In this document: positions 12,424 through 24,383 of the stretch, piece after piece
Layout of the letters: every line of letters begins with the position of its first letter
Position numbering within the stretch: position 1 is the first letter of the stretch
Source: Beta vulgaris subsp. vulgaris
Lineage: Eukaryota > Streptophyta > Magnoliopsida > Caryophyllales > Amaranthaceae
Length of the DNA: 64,000 nucleotides
Assembly: GCF_026745355.1 (NCBI RefSeq)
Contig: NC_079210.1
Span: forward strand, 11,414,560-11,478,559
Direction: 5' to 3'
Notes under the pieces: generated by a model
Told to the model about the DNA's origin: nothing
The model's database searches: none
What the model saw: the letters and a program-made list of their open reading frames with translations, nothing else
Program-made: the position numbers and the translations under genes

Positions 12424-13722
12424 TTAGCATTTTGCTTGTCCTCAAGTAAACCAAGAGTGAGAAGGAAGGAAAAGAAGAGGAGAAAAGGAGGAAAAAGAAG
12501 AAAAAAAAATTATGCAACAAACTAACCTACATGCTCCAAACGCAAAATTACAAACATGACATGTAACCTAAATGAGTTCATAACAAGATTTAGGAGACCA
12601 ACCAAACACAAGAGGGTAGATGATTAGGAAGCACAAGAGTGACTCTAAGGACTCAATCCACCGATCAACCGAGTCTTTTTGGAAAAAAAGCTTTCCAAGA
12701 GTGATTTCTCACTCTTCTCCACTTCCAAGTCCCGAGTTTGACCCCTCCCTAGGGATGCTCAACCATAATAGCTCGCCTCTACCACATTTTGATGACCCTC
12801 ATCATGACTTGCACAAAATCTCGCCCGCCACTACTAAATCGACTAAGTCCAATCTAGAAGTCAAAAGGGACTTTGTTAAGGTTGTAATGGGGCTAGGTTA
12901 AGGGTGTGGATAATAATTTAGGAATGTGGTGCAAAAAGGTAAGCGGAGTACAAACTAGGGGTAAATAGTCCCCCACGCTAGTCCTAACACCAATCTCAAT
13001 TCAAAATCTCACACATAACCTTGATTTTCACTTTGACTTTTTCACCTTTTGAACTCTTTTACTTTTTGAATGTTTTTCATTTTTCTCATAAAATTGCTCT
13101 ATCTTTCTTTTCTTTCAATATAAATCCAAGTGAAACACTAAGATCTTTCTTTCTTTTATATCTTTTGCCTTTCCTCTTGCATTTTTCTTTAGCTTTTGCA
13201 ATCATACTTTCATATTAATTCACTTTCAACTAAGACTCAATATCAAAACAACTCAACACAAACTAGACATGCACTCCACTTTGGGGAAAATTTGGCCATG
13301 ACTTATTATGAGGGTTAAGCAAAAATAGGATAGAAAGCTCATATGGGTTGAGAGGCGGATAATTATGCCGGTATACAAGCTTTTGGCTTTGGAGCTCCTA
13401 TTTCTAGCAAAAAGAAACGCCCTAAATCATTCTTCTAAAGGCTCAGTCTTATGCAATCTCGGGGACCTAAAATGCAAGTCATAAGTTAGGCGATCAATGT
13501 TGAGGGTTATGAATGAGTCTTACGAGGTTCTTGGTCCTCCTTCGGGATTCGTCGCACAAGGGGCAAGGCAATTCAATCAACAAACTCGCCTAATCTCAAA
13601 AAGACTCTACCAAAAGTTATCGTTCTCAAGAGTCACTTATAGTCACATTAGAGCTTCCAAAACCATCAAGTCTAATGTAGAGAAGGTGTTCCAATGAAGT
13701 TATGAACACTTTTAGCCACAAA
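12424..13722 (-). other. Athila 3' internal region, non-coding
   Basis: About 1.3 kb between integrase and PPT. Short frames occur on both strands, but none shows an env-like or other recognisable domain, so any env-like ORF is absent or eroded. Lysine- and serine-rich low-complexity stretches explain the open frames. Confidence 0.6.
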
Positions 13723-14607
13723 TCATGCAAGCAACCAAGCCAAGTGAAGATCCATTTCCTTCTGAGCGTCTCCCGCCAAGTGAAGATCCATTTTGAGCTC
13801 TTTAATTGCCAACCAAGCTTTGTGCTCTAGCTCAACCGGGAAATGACATGTTTTGCCATACACAAGGCGATATGGAGTGGTTCCTATAGGTGTCTTGACA
13901 GCCGTGCGAAGAGCCCAAAGAGCATCATCAAGCTTCAAAGACCAATCCTTTCTTGTCTTATTGACCACTCTCTCAAGGACGTTCTTTACTTCTCGATTTG
14001 AGACTTCAACTTGTCCTTGGGTTTGGGGGTGATAAGGATGACCGGCTTTGTGATTTACCTTGTACTTTTTCAAAAGTGCTTCTAGTTGCTTCTTAGCGAA
14101 GTGTGAACCGCCATCACTTATCAATACACGGGGCACTCCAGACCGAGGGAAAATGATCTTCTTCGGGAGCTTGGTCACAACCTTGTGGTCATTGGTTGGG
14201 GAGGCAATGGCTTCAACCCATTTAGTTACGTAGTCAAACACAACAAGAATGTACATATTGCCCAAAGAAGGAACAAATGGACCCATGAAGTCGACTCTCC
14301 CAAACATCAAATGGTTCAACCTCGAGGATATTTTATTGAGGTATCTCATGTTTTTTGTGATGCCACCACTCCTTTGACATCTATCACAACTCAAAATAAA
14401 CTCCTGAGCGTCCTTTTGCAATGATGGCCAAAACATACCACATTGAAGCACCTTAGCAACAGTTTTGCTTGCTCCACCGTGCCCTCCACATGCTAAGGTA
14501 TGGCAATGGTTCAACACTAAGGTCATCTCATGATTGGGCACACACCTCCTAAACACTCCATCGGCACATTTCTTAAACAAGAGAGAGTCATCCCAATAGA
14601 ACCTCAC
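13723..14607 (-). pseudogene. Athila integrase
   Basis: A 294-residue frame holds the HHCC region ([12 protein letters not shown] then CDRCQRSGG), a catalytic core with [15 protein letters not shown] and [12 protein letters not shown] supplying the D, D and E residues, and the [22 protein letters not shown] block of gypsy integrases. It inserts cDNA into host DNA. It is separated from RNase H by stops near 14620. The C-terminal end contains a small internal duplication ([18 protein letters not shown]). No chromodomain is visible, as expected for Athila. On its own the frame is long and fairly intact, but it belonged to a polyprotein that is now broken. Confidence 0.9.
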
Positions 14608-14634
14608 AACTTCCTTGAAAAACTGTTTCCTTTG

Positions 14635-15463
14635 TTAGGAATTAAAACCATGAGGTTCAATCCCATAAGTCAAATAATTCGCATAGTCCACGAACCACGG
14701 AATCTCATTGTTTAGAATGATGAATAACGCTTCTTCTTTCAAATCTTCTTCAATAGGGATCTTGTCCGGATCCAAGAGCTTCTCATCAAGAGGGAGGCAA
14801 GAAAGATGGTAAACTACCACATTTTCCGTCCCCTTCTTCTCTTTCATCTCAAAATCGAACTCTTGAAGAAGCAACACCCACCTAATGAGTCGAGTCTTTG
14901 CATCTTTCTTACTCATCAAATTACGACCGCGGAATGGTCCATATACACAACAGCCTTATTACAGGTCAAGTAAGATTGGAATTTGTCAAATGCAAAGACT
15001 AAGGCCAACATCTCCTTCTTCGCAGTTGCATAATTCCTTCGAGTGTCATCCAAGGTCCTAATTGCATAGGCTATCACATGTAACCTTCCTTCCTTTCGTT
15101 GCCCAAGAACAACACCCACTGCAAAGTCACTAGCATTGCACATTAGGTCAAAAGGCAAGCTCCAATCTGGAGCTTGCACGATGGGGGTAGAAATAAGGGC
15201 TTTTTCAAATTTTTAAAAGCCTTAATACAAGACTCATAAAACTTAAAATCTACATCTTTTTGGAGTAGATTCGTCAATGGTTTGGCTATTGGAGAAAAAT
15301 CCTTTATGAAACGCCAGTGAAAACCTGCATGTCCAAGGAAAGCATGAACTTCCGTCACCGAGTTCGATGGCGGAAGCTTCTCAATAACTGAAATCTTTGC
15401 TGGATCCACTTCAATGCCCTTCTTCGACACTTTATGTCCAAGGACAATGCATTCCTCGACCAT
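14635..15463 (-). pseudogene. Athila RNase H region, frame-broken
   Basis: Frames 15143-15463, 14916-15179 and 14635-14919 together give the thumb/connection region (AFLGHAGFHWRFIKDFSPIAKP) and the RNase H core ([52 protein letters not shown]). The tail then carries [15 protein letters not shown] and VVYHLSCL. RNase H removes the RNA template during reverse transcription. At least two frameshifts separate the pieces. Some conserved residues are altered: the usual DHAAL and ADHLS read DHSAV and VYHLS. Confidence 0.85.
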
Positions 15464-15478
15464 AAAGTGACACTCCTC

Positions 15479-16129
15479 CTAATTCAGGACGAGGTCCGTC
15501 TCTTGACACCTTTTCAATACACATTCAAGATTAACCAGACATGTGTTAAAAGACGAACCACACACGCTAAAATCATCCATGAACACTTTAATAGAATCCT
15601 CTAGCATGTCAGAAAAGATTATTGTCATACACCTTTGAAAAGTGGATAGGGCATTACACAAACCAAAAGGCATGCTTAGATATGCAAAGGTCCCATACAG
15701 ACAAGTAAAGGTGGTTTTCTCTTGGTCATCCTGATGAATAGGGATTTGAAAGAATCCGAAATAACCATCGAGAAAGCAAAAGTGTGAATGACGAGCAAGC
15801 CTCTCCAACATTTGTTCAATGAAGGGAAGGGGAAAATGGTCCTTGCGGGTAGATTTGTTCAACTTCCTGTAATGAATGCAGACTCTCCACCCAGTGACGG
15901 TTCTAGTGGAGATTGTTTCTCCTTTCTCATTCTCAACTATAGTCATGCCTCCTTTTTTCGAAACCACGTGAATCGGGACCAACCACTTACTATCTAAGAT
16001 AGCCTGGATGATTGCCACGTCACGCAGTTTCATGATCTCCTTTTTTACAACGTCTTTGAGGTTAGGATTGAGCTTTCTCTGATGCTCTATGGAGGAGGCA
16101 TTACTATTGATGAGATGGATACGATGCAT
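15479..16129 (-). pseudogene. Athila reverse transcriptase
   Basis: 216 residues containing SKWLVPIHVVSKKGG, RTVTGWRVCIHYRKLN, KDHFPLPFIEQMLERLA, CFLDGYFGFFQIPI, EKTTFTC, MPFGLCNALSTFQRCM and the catalytic FMDDFSV motif. These blocks are diagnostic of the Athila lineage. The catalytic Asp residues (LDGY and MDD) are present. Substitutions such as CIHYRKLN for CIDYRKLN and FGFFQI for SGYNQI indicate decay. It is flanked by stops that separate it from protease and RNase H. Confidence 0.92.
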
Positions 16130-16168
16130 AGCAAGAGAAGGGCTTATCCCCTTAAGGTCATCAATTGA

Positions 16169-17277
16169 CTATCCAATGACATCTTTATATTTTTGTAGTA
16201 TCTCAACCAATTTTGATAGAGAGATGTCATCAAGACTCGAATGGACAATAACAGGATAACTACATGCATCATCAAGAAAAACATATTTAAGAGAAGTGGG
16301 AAGGGGTTTGAACTCTACCTTTGGAGGAGGCTTAGAACACTCCTCTTTATCATTGGATGTAGATAGAATATCAAATGCTTCATCTTGTGTCTCCTCAATG
16401 GTAGTGTCAAGAATCATGGAGAATTCTTTCACCTCTTCCATGTCCAAGCTAGGGGCTTCGGTAAGAGAAGTATACAACTCATCCCCTGTGTGAACCACAC
16501 TCGCGACATCCTCTATCTCATCCTCCACTAGACTTACCCAGTAAATTCTCTCCATCATAGGCCTCTTCATAATCTTAGAGAACTCAAATACAACCCGCTC
16601 ATTGGCAACCTCAACCGTGATTGTATCATTTTTGCAGTTTATCACGGCACCCAATGTCTTTAGAGCTTCTCTACCAAGAATAAGAGGAGTCTCCGGATCT
16701 TCTTCCATATCCATTACCACGAAATCACATGGCACAAACACATGCCCAACTTGAATAGGTATATCCTCCAACTCACCATAGGGGGCTCTCATAGTGCGGT
16801 CCGCCAATTGAATCATTTTTCGCGTAGGACGAAAAAGAAATTTAAGGTGCTTAGCAATAGATGACGGCATCAAATTGACACTCGCTCCCAAGTCGGCCAG
16901 TGCACCCTTAGGCTCTAAATCACCTATCTTCACCGGCAAGGTGAAACTCCCGGAGTCCATTTGCTTCTTAGGCATGGTTCGTTGCACAAGAGCACTCACT
17001 TGGTAGGGTAGGGTGATAAGGTCATCTTCAAGTTTGCGTTTGTTGGAGAGAATCTCCTTCAAGAACTTAGCATAAGCCGGCATTTGAGACATAGCCTTAG
17101 TAAAGGGGATGTTGATTTGCAGGCTCTTCATCACGTTGAGGAATTCAGTGAACTTGTCACTCAATTTTCTCTCTACTAACCTTTGAGGATAGGGAACCAG
17201 AGGCACATAGGTCTTGGTTGGTGGAGGTGATGGCAATGGAGTTTTATCACCAACTTGGACTTGTGGCTCATCGTTTT
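16169..17277 (-). pseudogene. Athila gag C-terminus and aspartic protease, cut by copia insertion
   Basis: The frame reads VPYPQRLVERKLSDKFTEFL, PAYAKFLKEIL, then the protease ALADLGASVNLMPSS, VPCDFVVMDMEEDPETPLIL and GREALKTLGAVINC. DLGAS is the normal Athila form of the protease active site. It then runs into linker sequence before RT. The upstream part of the same gene continues at 28371 on the other side of the copia at 17278-28365. The apparent first residues of an open frame beginning at 17314 are encoded by the copia LTR, not by Athila. Confidence 0.9.
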
Positions 17278-18782
17278 TGTTGACCCTTGAGTTTTGAAGA
17301 TGACCTAACCACAAAAGACATAGTATATTTTATTTATGTTGATTGCAAGGTAATTCATGCTCGAGCTAAGAGAATACTTGATTGAAGATTAAAGCGGAGA
17401 ATTAATCAAGATCGAAGTAAAGATGTTCGAGAAATGAAGAATCAAGCAGGGAATGAAGATTAGAACTTTATTAAGTTCGTGGTGAATTCTCAAAGGAACT
17501 TGGTTCTGTTCCCATGAAAGGAACAGACCTGGCACTATAGGAACAAGGCTTAGGAACAAGACTTTAAAACTAATTTAGGAACTACTAAGTGGCTAATATT
17601 GTGCGCCTAAGATAATTGTGTGCCCAATATAGTTGTTAGAGTTTTTAGGGATAATTTGACTAAGATCCATAATTTTAGGAAGTTAGTTTAAGTTTGTTAG
17701 GAAAAGATTTATAGATTTTCTGATTTTAAAATAACTGATTTTCAAATCTTATCTTTTTAAATATATATTTTATCTTTTATATTTTATTTAAAAGATTTAG
17801 TTTTCGAAAATATATTATTTCCGGTTTTTAAAAGTTTCGGATTTTTGAAAATAAAAACTGTTTTCCGGTTTTTTAAAAGATTTTGAAAAAGATATTTTTC
17901 CTAAAAACTAGCTAAAGGATTTTTATTTATTTATTTCCTAAATTCTAGCTTACACGCCTAAAGATTTACTGCTACAGTTTATGGAGTTAGTGGATTTAGT
18001 GGCTTAAGTTAATTATCCTCCAAGTATTTAATTAAATTAAATAAGATTAATTATTCTCCAAGTTTGCAAAACCACGTAATTTGTTACTGCTTCTATGAAG
18101 TGAAGTAGTGGATTAGTGGATGATGTACATGACATGAATAATTAATTTAATTTAATTAATTAATTAATTAGAAATCATGGAGAACATGTGATAATGGTCT
18201 AAGTTAGTGGAAATCATGTCTTGTCTTAAGTCTATAAATAGGCGCCTAATTCATTTGAGAAAATGTGTCTGACTTAGTTAATTTGTCTTAAGTTATCTAA
18301 AGTGTCAGTGCCTTTCCTTAAGAGAATTCATACTTACATTAATCGAGTTTTATTACTCTTCCATTGTTTTACAAAGTGTATTTTCGGGAAAAAGGGTTTG
18401 AGTGAACTCTTGTAAGTGTGAGAAAGCTTTGAGTGAAGCAAGAGAAAGAAGAAAGAGAAAGGAACTTCGAGTGAAGTTTGAGAGAAAACGTCAGTTGTTG
18501 GGAACTGTCGTTGGGAACTTGAGTTGAGTGACTTAAGTTGAGAATCGAGAGAAAAGTAATAGGTTGTAATCAGAGTTGTTTTGGCCTATTATAGTGGAAA
18601 GTTGTTTAAAATCCCTTGTGGTCGAGGTTGTTTCTTCCTACTAGGCCTAGGAAGTTTTTCCTCGTAAAATCTCTCGTGTTCCCATTGTTTGTTCCCAAGT
18701 TTACTTTTAATTCCGCAAAAAGTAGTGCTTATTCTCTCACTATAATTCACCCCCCCTCTTATAGTGCTCATATTATACAACA
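17278..18782 (+). repeat. copia 1 5' LTR
   Basis: 1505 bp, TG...CA. Compared with the 3' LTR it lacks about 47 bp (present at about 26986-27031) and about 21 bp (around 27130-27150). The shorter gap lies between repeats of GGAACAAGACTT. Otherwise the copies are nearly the same. Confidence 0.95.
18233..18240 (+). promoter_or_regulatory. TATA box of copia 1 LTR promoter
   Basis: TATAAATA followed by GGCGCC, conserved in the other LTR at 27817-27824. Position within the LTR suits the U3/R boundary. Transcription start was not determined. Confidence 0.6.
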
Positions 18783-18784
18783 AT

Positions 18785-18796
18785 TGGTATCAGAGC
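18785..18796 (+). other. copia 1 primer-binding site (initiator tRNA-Met)
   Basis: TGGTATCAGAGC two bases after the 5' LTR, complementary to the 3' end of plant initiator tRNA-Met. Confidence 0.9.
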
Positions 18797-18837
18797 GGGA
18801 ACTCTAATATTCAGGAAACCCTGTTGAGTTCAAGATC

Positions 18838-20660
18838 TTGAAAAATATGAATACTAGAGAGAAACTGGAAGAAGGGTACTCTACGCAGAGGCCACCAATG
18901 TTCAATGGTAAGTTTTACACTTACTGGAAGAACAGAATGGAGATCTTTATCAAAGCCGACAATTACCAGGTATGGAGAGTCATAGAGGTAGGTGATTTTG
19001 AAGTCACTACCACTAATGACAAGAATGAGGTAATTCCTAAATCTATATCTGATTTTGATAAAGCTGATTTCGAAAAGATGGAAATTAATGCTCTTGCTAT
19101 AAAATTGCTTCATTGTGGTCTTGGTCCTCATGAACACAATCGTGTCATGGGATGTAAAACCGCAAAACAAATTTGGGATCTTCTTGAAGTCACTCATGAA
19201 GGTACGAGTGAAGTTAAGAGATCAAAAATAGATCTTTTGATGAACCAATATGAACTTTTTCAAATGAAATCAAAAGAGTCTATCCAAGACATGTTTACAC
19301 GCTTTACTAATATAATTAATGAGCTAACATCTCTTGGTAAAGTGATTACATCTGAGGAACAGGTACGAAAGGTCCTAAGGAGCCTTCCTAGGGATCGTTG
19401 GATGGCTAAGGTAACTGCCTTACAGGAAACTAAGGACTTTACTAAGTTCAATTTGGAACAACTTGCTGGTTCCCTCATGACTCATGAGTTGCAATTGGAC
19501 AATGAGAATGGAGACATGTCCAAGCAAAAGTCGATTGCCTTAAAAGCTGATGAAAGTGAAGGCTCAGAAACAGATGAAGAAGAATCTGCTCTCATGGTCC
19601 GAAAATTCAAAAGAATGTTTAGGAACATGAAGAAAGGTGATTACAAAGGTAAGAATAGAAATATTCTAACAAACTTGTTTGTCATAAGTGTGGCAGTTCT
19701 GAGCACTTCATCAAGGATTGTCCCCAATGGGAACAAGAAAAAGGCAAAGGAAGGGAACAGAGCAGAGATAGGAACAAAGAATACAAAAACTCCTATACTC
19801 GATCTGACATGAAGAAAGCTATGGTTGCTGCATGGGGAGACTCTGACTCTGAGGAAGAAGATGATCCTCAACCAAATGAGGAGACTGCAAACTTCTGTCT
19901 TATGGCTCTTGACAATTCCGAATCTGATGAAGAGATTGAATCTCTTGAGGCAAGTCTAGACACCATCAAAACTCGTCTTAATTCTTTAAGTAAAGAAAAA
20001 TTATTTGAGTTTATTGTTGACGCTGTAAATGATTGCAAAGATGAAACCATTAAACTAAAACAATGTCAAATGCTTTAAGTGTAGCAAAGGAACATACCTC
20101 TTGGCTTAAAAGTGTTCGATTGATATTGAGAAAAGATTTTTCGAATTGTTTGACAAAAATCTTAAATTAAAAGAGGATTTCGAAAATCTTAAAAATGAGA
20201 ACTACTTGTTAAGTCTTGAGTATCACAACTAAAAGAGTTTGTTCCTGAAGTAAGTTCATTTGACATTAAGTCAGTTCCCTTGCAAAGTTTCAAATCTGAA
20301 ATAAACGAATTGAAAAATCATGTTTCATTTTTGGAAATTGAAAATAAGGAACTTGTAGGGGAACTGCACCAAATGAGAAATGAAAAGAAAATGCTACCTA
20401 TTCCAAACTGACAAAACGAACTGAAGGTCTTGGTTTTAATCACAAAAAGAAATTTGAAAAACCTAAAAAGAGAGTTGATTTACCAAGTGATAAAGTTTGT
20501 ATGTTTTGTGGGAACACTGGTCATTTTAGGAACTCTTGTCCTAAAAGACTTGGTCGCATCAATGAGAACTTGGAAACAAGTAAAGTAATTTGGAAAAAGA
20601 AATCTATTGTTCCTGAAGGAAAGGAACCCAAGAAAGATTGGGTTCCTAACTCTAACAATT
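18838..20660 (+). pseudogene. copia 1 gag
   Basis: It starts MNTREKLEEGYSTQRPPMFN at 18847 or just upstream, then FYTYWKNRMEIFIKADNYQVW, CGLGPHEHNRVMGCKTAKQIW and RVLRSLPRDRWMAKVTALQE, the copia capsid core. A shift near 19660 moves to a frame with the knuckle CHKCGSSEHFIKDC, followed by acidic KKAMVAAWGDSDSEEED sequence. Further stops (near 20078 and 20411) interrupt a helical linker. A second CCHC knuckle, CMFCGNTGHFRNSC, lies near 20500. Gag packages the element RNA in cytoplasmic particles. Confidence 0.9.
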
Positions 20661-20667
20661 AGTTTTC

Positions 20668-22257
20668 TTGCAGGTTGGAGTGAGGGGGAACAACACATGG
20701 TACCTAGACAGTGGTTGTTCTAAGCATATGACTGGAGATAAATCAAGATTTCTCTCACTCTCAGCCTACAATGGTGGAAGTGTGACTTTTGGTGACAACA
20801 AGAAAGGTAACATAGTTGCCATGGGCAAAGTTGGTAAGTCATCGTCACATTCCATAGAAAATGTGTTTCTAGTTGATGGATTAAAGCATAACTTGTTAAG
20901 TTATTCCCAATTCTGTGATAGAGGGAACTGTGTGAAGTTTAATAGTGAAAAATGTTTGATAGTCAACAATAGCACAAAGGATATCATTTTGGAAGGAACA
21001 AGGAAAGGGAACACATATGTTGTGGATCTCAACCTTGTTCCCAAAAACAAATTCACATGCCTTAGTGTTATTGATGATGATTCATTCTTATGGCACAAGC
21101 GTCTAGGTCATGCTAGCTTTTCCTTGCTTGACAAACTGCGTTCTAAAGAACTAGTTTTAGGTTTACCCTCTACTAAGTTTCATTTAGATCATGTGTGTGA
21201 TGCATGCGCAAAAGGAAAGCATGTTAGGTCCTCTTTCAAGTCCAAGAATGTGGTGAGTACCACAAGACCTTTAGAGTTAATACATATGGATTTATGTGGA
21301 CCTATGAGGATACAAAGTAGAGTGGAAAGAAATATGTGTTAGTAATTGTAGATGACTTCTCTAGATTTACTTGGGTTATTTTTCTTTCTAGCAAGGACGA
21401 GACTTATGATGAGTTCCTTGTCTTTGCAAAGAAAGTACAAAATTTGAGTGGTCATAAGTTACTTCACCTTAGATCCGACCATGGTAAAGAGTTTGAAAAT
21501 TTAAGTTCGATGACTTTAGCAGAGACAATGGATTAGATCACAATTTCTCAGCCCCTAGAACACCTCAACAAAATGGTGTTGTTGAAAGGAAGAATAGAAC
21601 ACTAGAAGAGATGGCTAGGACTATGTGATAGCTAGTGGACTTCCTAAAAACTTTTGGGCAGAAGCTGTGAATACTGCTTGTCACATTATAAATCGAGCCA
21701 TGGTAAGACCTTTATTAAATAAAACGCCCTATGAGCTGTATTTTGGTAAAAAGCCCAATATTACATATTTCAGAACATTTGGATGTAAATGTTTTGTTCA
21801 TAATAATGGGAAACAAAATATTGGAAAATTTGATGCTAGAAGTGAAGAAGCTGTATTCTTAGGATATTCTTCTAGTAGCAAGGCTTATAGAGTGTATAAT
21901 AAAAGGTCTATGTGTGTAGAAGAAAGTGTGCATGTTATTTTTGATGAAACAGATAAATTTGATGCAAGCACACAGGTTGAAGATGACTTCGAAATAGGAT
22001 TGACAAAAGACCTAAGTCTTATTGATGAGACTTTGGAAGACGAAGTCATGGGAACAAAGCCAAGGGAACAACATCCTGTTCCTGTTCCCAATGAGGAAGA
22101 AGAGGAACTAAGTGATGATGCACTAGTGAATGAATCCACTATTGTTGAACCTGGTTCCCAAGTACAGGAAATGAAGATGATCAAGGAAACCAAGTTTCCA
22201 TCCAGGATTTCCAACCAAAGCCTTGGAAAACTCATCGTTCCCATCCTGTGGAACTAA
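20668..22257 (+). pseudogene. copia 1 protease and integrase
   Basis: Protease active site WYLDSGCSKHMTGD is followed by the GAG-pre-integrase region with HKRLGHASFSLLDKL and CDACAKGKHVRSSF (HHCC finger). Frame shifts near 21335 and 21535 separate the core into VIVDDFSRFTWVIF (first D), LRSDHGKEFEN (second D) and PQQNGVVERKNRTLEEM (E). The last ends in a stop (TGA) at 21627. The C-terminal part continues as FWAEAVNTACHIINRAM and KTPYELYFGKKPNI. The catalytic triad is present but split over frames. Confidence 0.9.
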
Positions 22258-23861
22258 TAATCAGTGACATAAATAAGGGAACTCAAACGAGATCTCAATT
22301 GAAAAACTTTTGTGCTTTTCATGCTTTTCTTTCTATGTTGGAACCTAGGAATCATGAAGAAGCTCTCACTGATGCTGATTGGATCGTAGCAATGCAGGAT
22401 GAACTTCATCAATTTGAAAGAAACAAAGTTTGGCACCTTGAACCTAAGCCTAAACATAACAAGGTTATTGGTTTAAAGTGGGTGTTTCGAAACAAATTAG
22501 ATGAGTTCGGAACTATCATAAGAAACAAGGCCAGGTTAGTTGTGAAAGGATACAATCAACAGGAAGGCATTGATTATGAAGAAACTTTTGCTCCAGTTGC
22601 AAGATTGGAAGCAATTAGAATCTTCATAGCTTTTGCTGCCTTCATGGGTTTCAAATTGTATCAAATGGATGTAAAATGTGCTTTTCTAAATGGTTATCTT
22701 AATGAGGAGGTATTTGTAGAACAACCTCCAGGTTTTGAAAATAAAGAATTTCCTAATCATGTCTTTAAGCTTGACAAAGCTCTTTATGGGTTAAAGCAAG
22801 CTCCAAGAGCATGGTATGAAAGACTTTCTAAGTTCCTTCTTGAAAATGAGTTTAAAAGAGGAAAATTGGATCGAACCTTGTTTTTAAAATCAAAAGGAAA
22901 ACATTTATTAGTTGTTCAAATATATGTTGATGATATTATATTTGGTGCCACTAATGAATCTTTGTGCAAGGACTTTGCTAATCTCATGAGTAAAGAATTT
23001 GAAATGAGTATGATGGGTGAGCTCAACTTCTTCTTGGGGTTGCAAATCAAGCAAACAGAGAAGGAATCTACATCCATCAACAAAATACATAAAGGAACTA
23101 TTGAAAAAGTATGGTTTGGAAGCATCCAAAGTTAATCATACACCTATGGGAATTCAACCAGATTGGATGAAGATTCTATAGGAAAAGTGTGGATCAAACC
23201 AATATCGAGGTATGATTGGCTCATTACTATATCTAACTGCAAGTCGTCCTGATATTGCTTTCAGTGTAGGTTATGTGCAAGGTTTCAAGCCAATCCAAAG
23301 GAATCTCATCTCACAGCTGTGAAGAGAATCCTAAGATACCTCAAGGGAACAGATGATTTAAGCCTATTCTATTCGAGAGTGATACCTTTGAATTGAAAGG
23401 ATTTGCGGATGCTGACTATGCAGGAGATCTGGTCAATAGAAAGAGTACATCAGGTATGGTTCAGTTCCTTAGTCATAGTTTAGTTTCTTGGAGCACCAAG
23501 AAGCAAAACACAGTTGCTTTATCTACAGCAGAGGCTGAATATGTTGCAGCAGCAGCATGTTGTTCCCAAATGCTATGGATAAAACAACAACTACGTGACT
23601 ATGGAATCTACTTTGAATGTGTTCCCATCTATTGTGATAATACTAGTGCTATTAGTATTTCTAAAGATCCCGTACACATTCAAGAGTCAAACACATCCAT
23701 CATATTAGGCATCACTTTCTGAAAGATAATGTTAAAAGGGTCTTATTAAAATGGAATTCTGTGAGACTGAACGTCAAATTGCAGATATCTTGACAAAACC
23801 CTTAAATAGAGATAGGTTTGAGAAATTGAGACTTGAACTTGGCTTAATCAAATTGAAATGA
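22248..23861 (+). pseudogene. copia 1 reverse transcriptase and RNase H
   Basis: A 295-residue frame carries [66 protein letters not shown] and [14 protein letters not shown] (catalytic YVDD intact). A frameshift near 23060 breaks it. RNase H follows in pieces: LTASRPDIAFSV, AVKRILRYLKGT, DADYAGDLVNRKSTSG, ALSTAEAEYVAAA and CDNTSAISISK. It ends ADILTKPL...LIKLK and stops at 23859-23861. Damage is limited to a few indels, so this is a fairly young copy. Confidence 0.92.
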
Positions 23862-24383
23862 TTGCTACATTATTCCCCTTTGTGTTAATTCTTTGGCATT
23901 ATGTCTGGATGTGCATTTTTGATGTTTTTATTGCTTAAATACATCACAATTCTTATATGATTATTTCATATGTATAAGTAAAAATGTCTGAAAACTGCTC
24001 ACCAATGTCCAATAATATTCCCCTTATTGTTCATAGGACAATTCTATGCCTTAAGTGATACCAAAGGATTAAAAGAATTAATGGAGTTCCAAAGTAGCAA
24101 AATTTCATTGTTCCATTCATTGTTCCCAAACGCTGTTCCCAATTCCCAGCGTATTAGGTTGATTTTTTTTCTTTCAAAATTCGAAAAACCAAAAATATTC
24201 TGTTCAGATTTTATTTCCTAAAAATCTGATTTTTCCTTATATCTCTCAAGTTAGTTGAAGATATTTTTTAGAAGATTTTTTCTTAAAAACGTGTAAATAC
24301 ACGGTTTTATATTATTCTTTCCTTAAAACAAAACAAATTTTTTTTCCTTCCTTCTCATAAAACCGAAAATTACTCCACAAATA

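Noticed and set aside
14185..14424. Plus-strand open frames at 14185-14424, 15788-15997 and 37167-37556
   Set aside because: They are antisense shadows of integrase, RT and gag on the minus strand.
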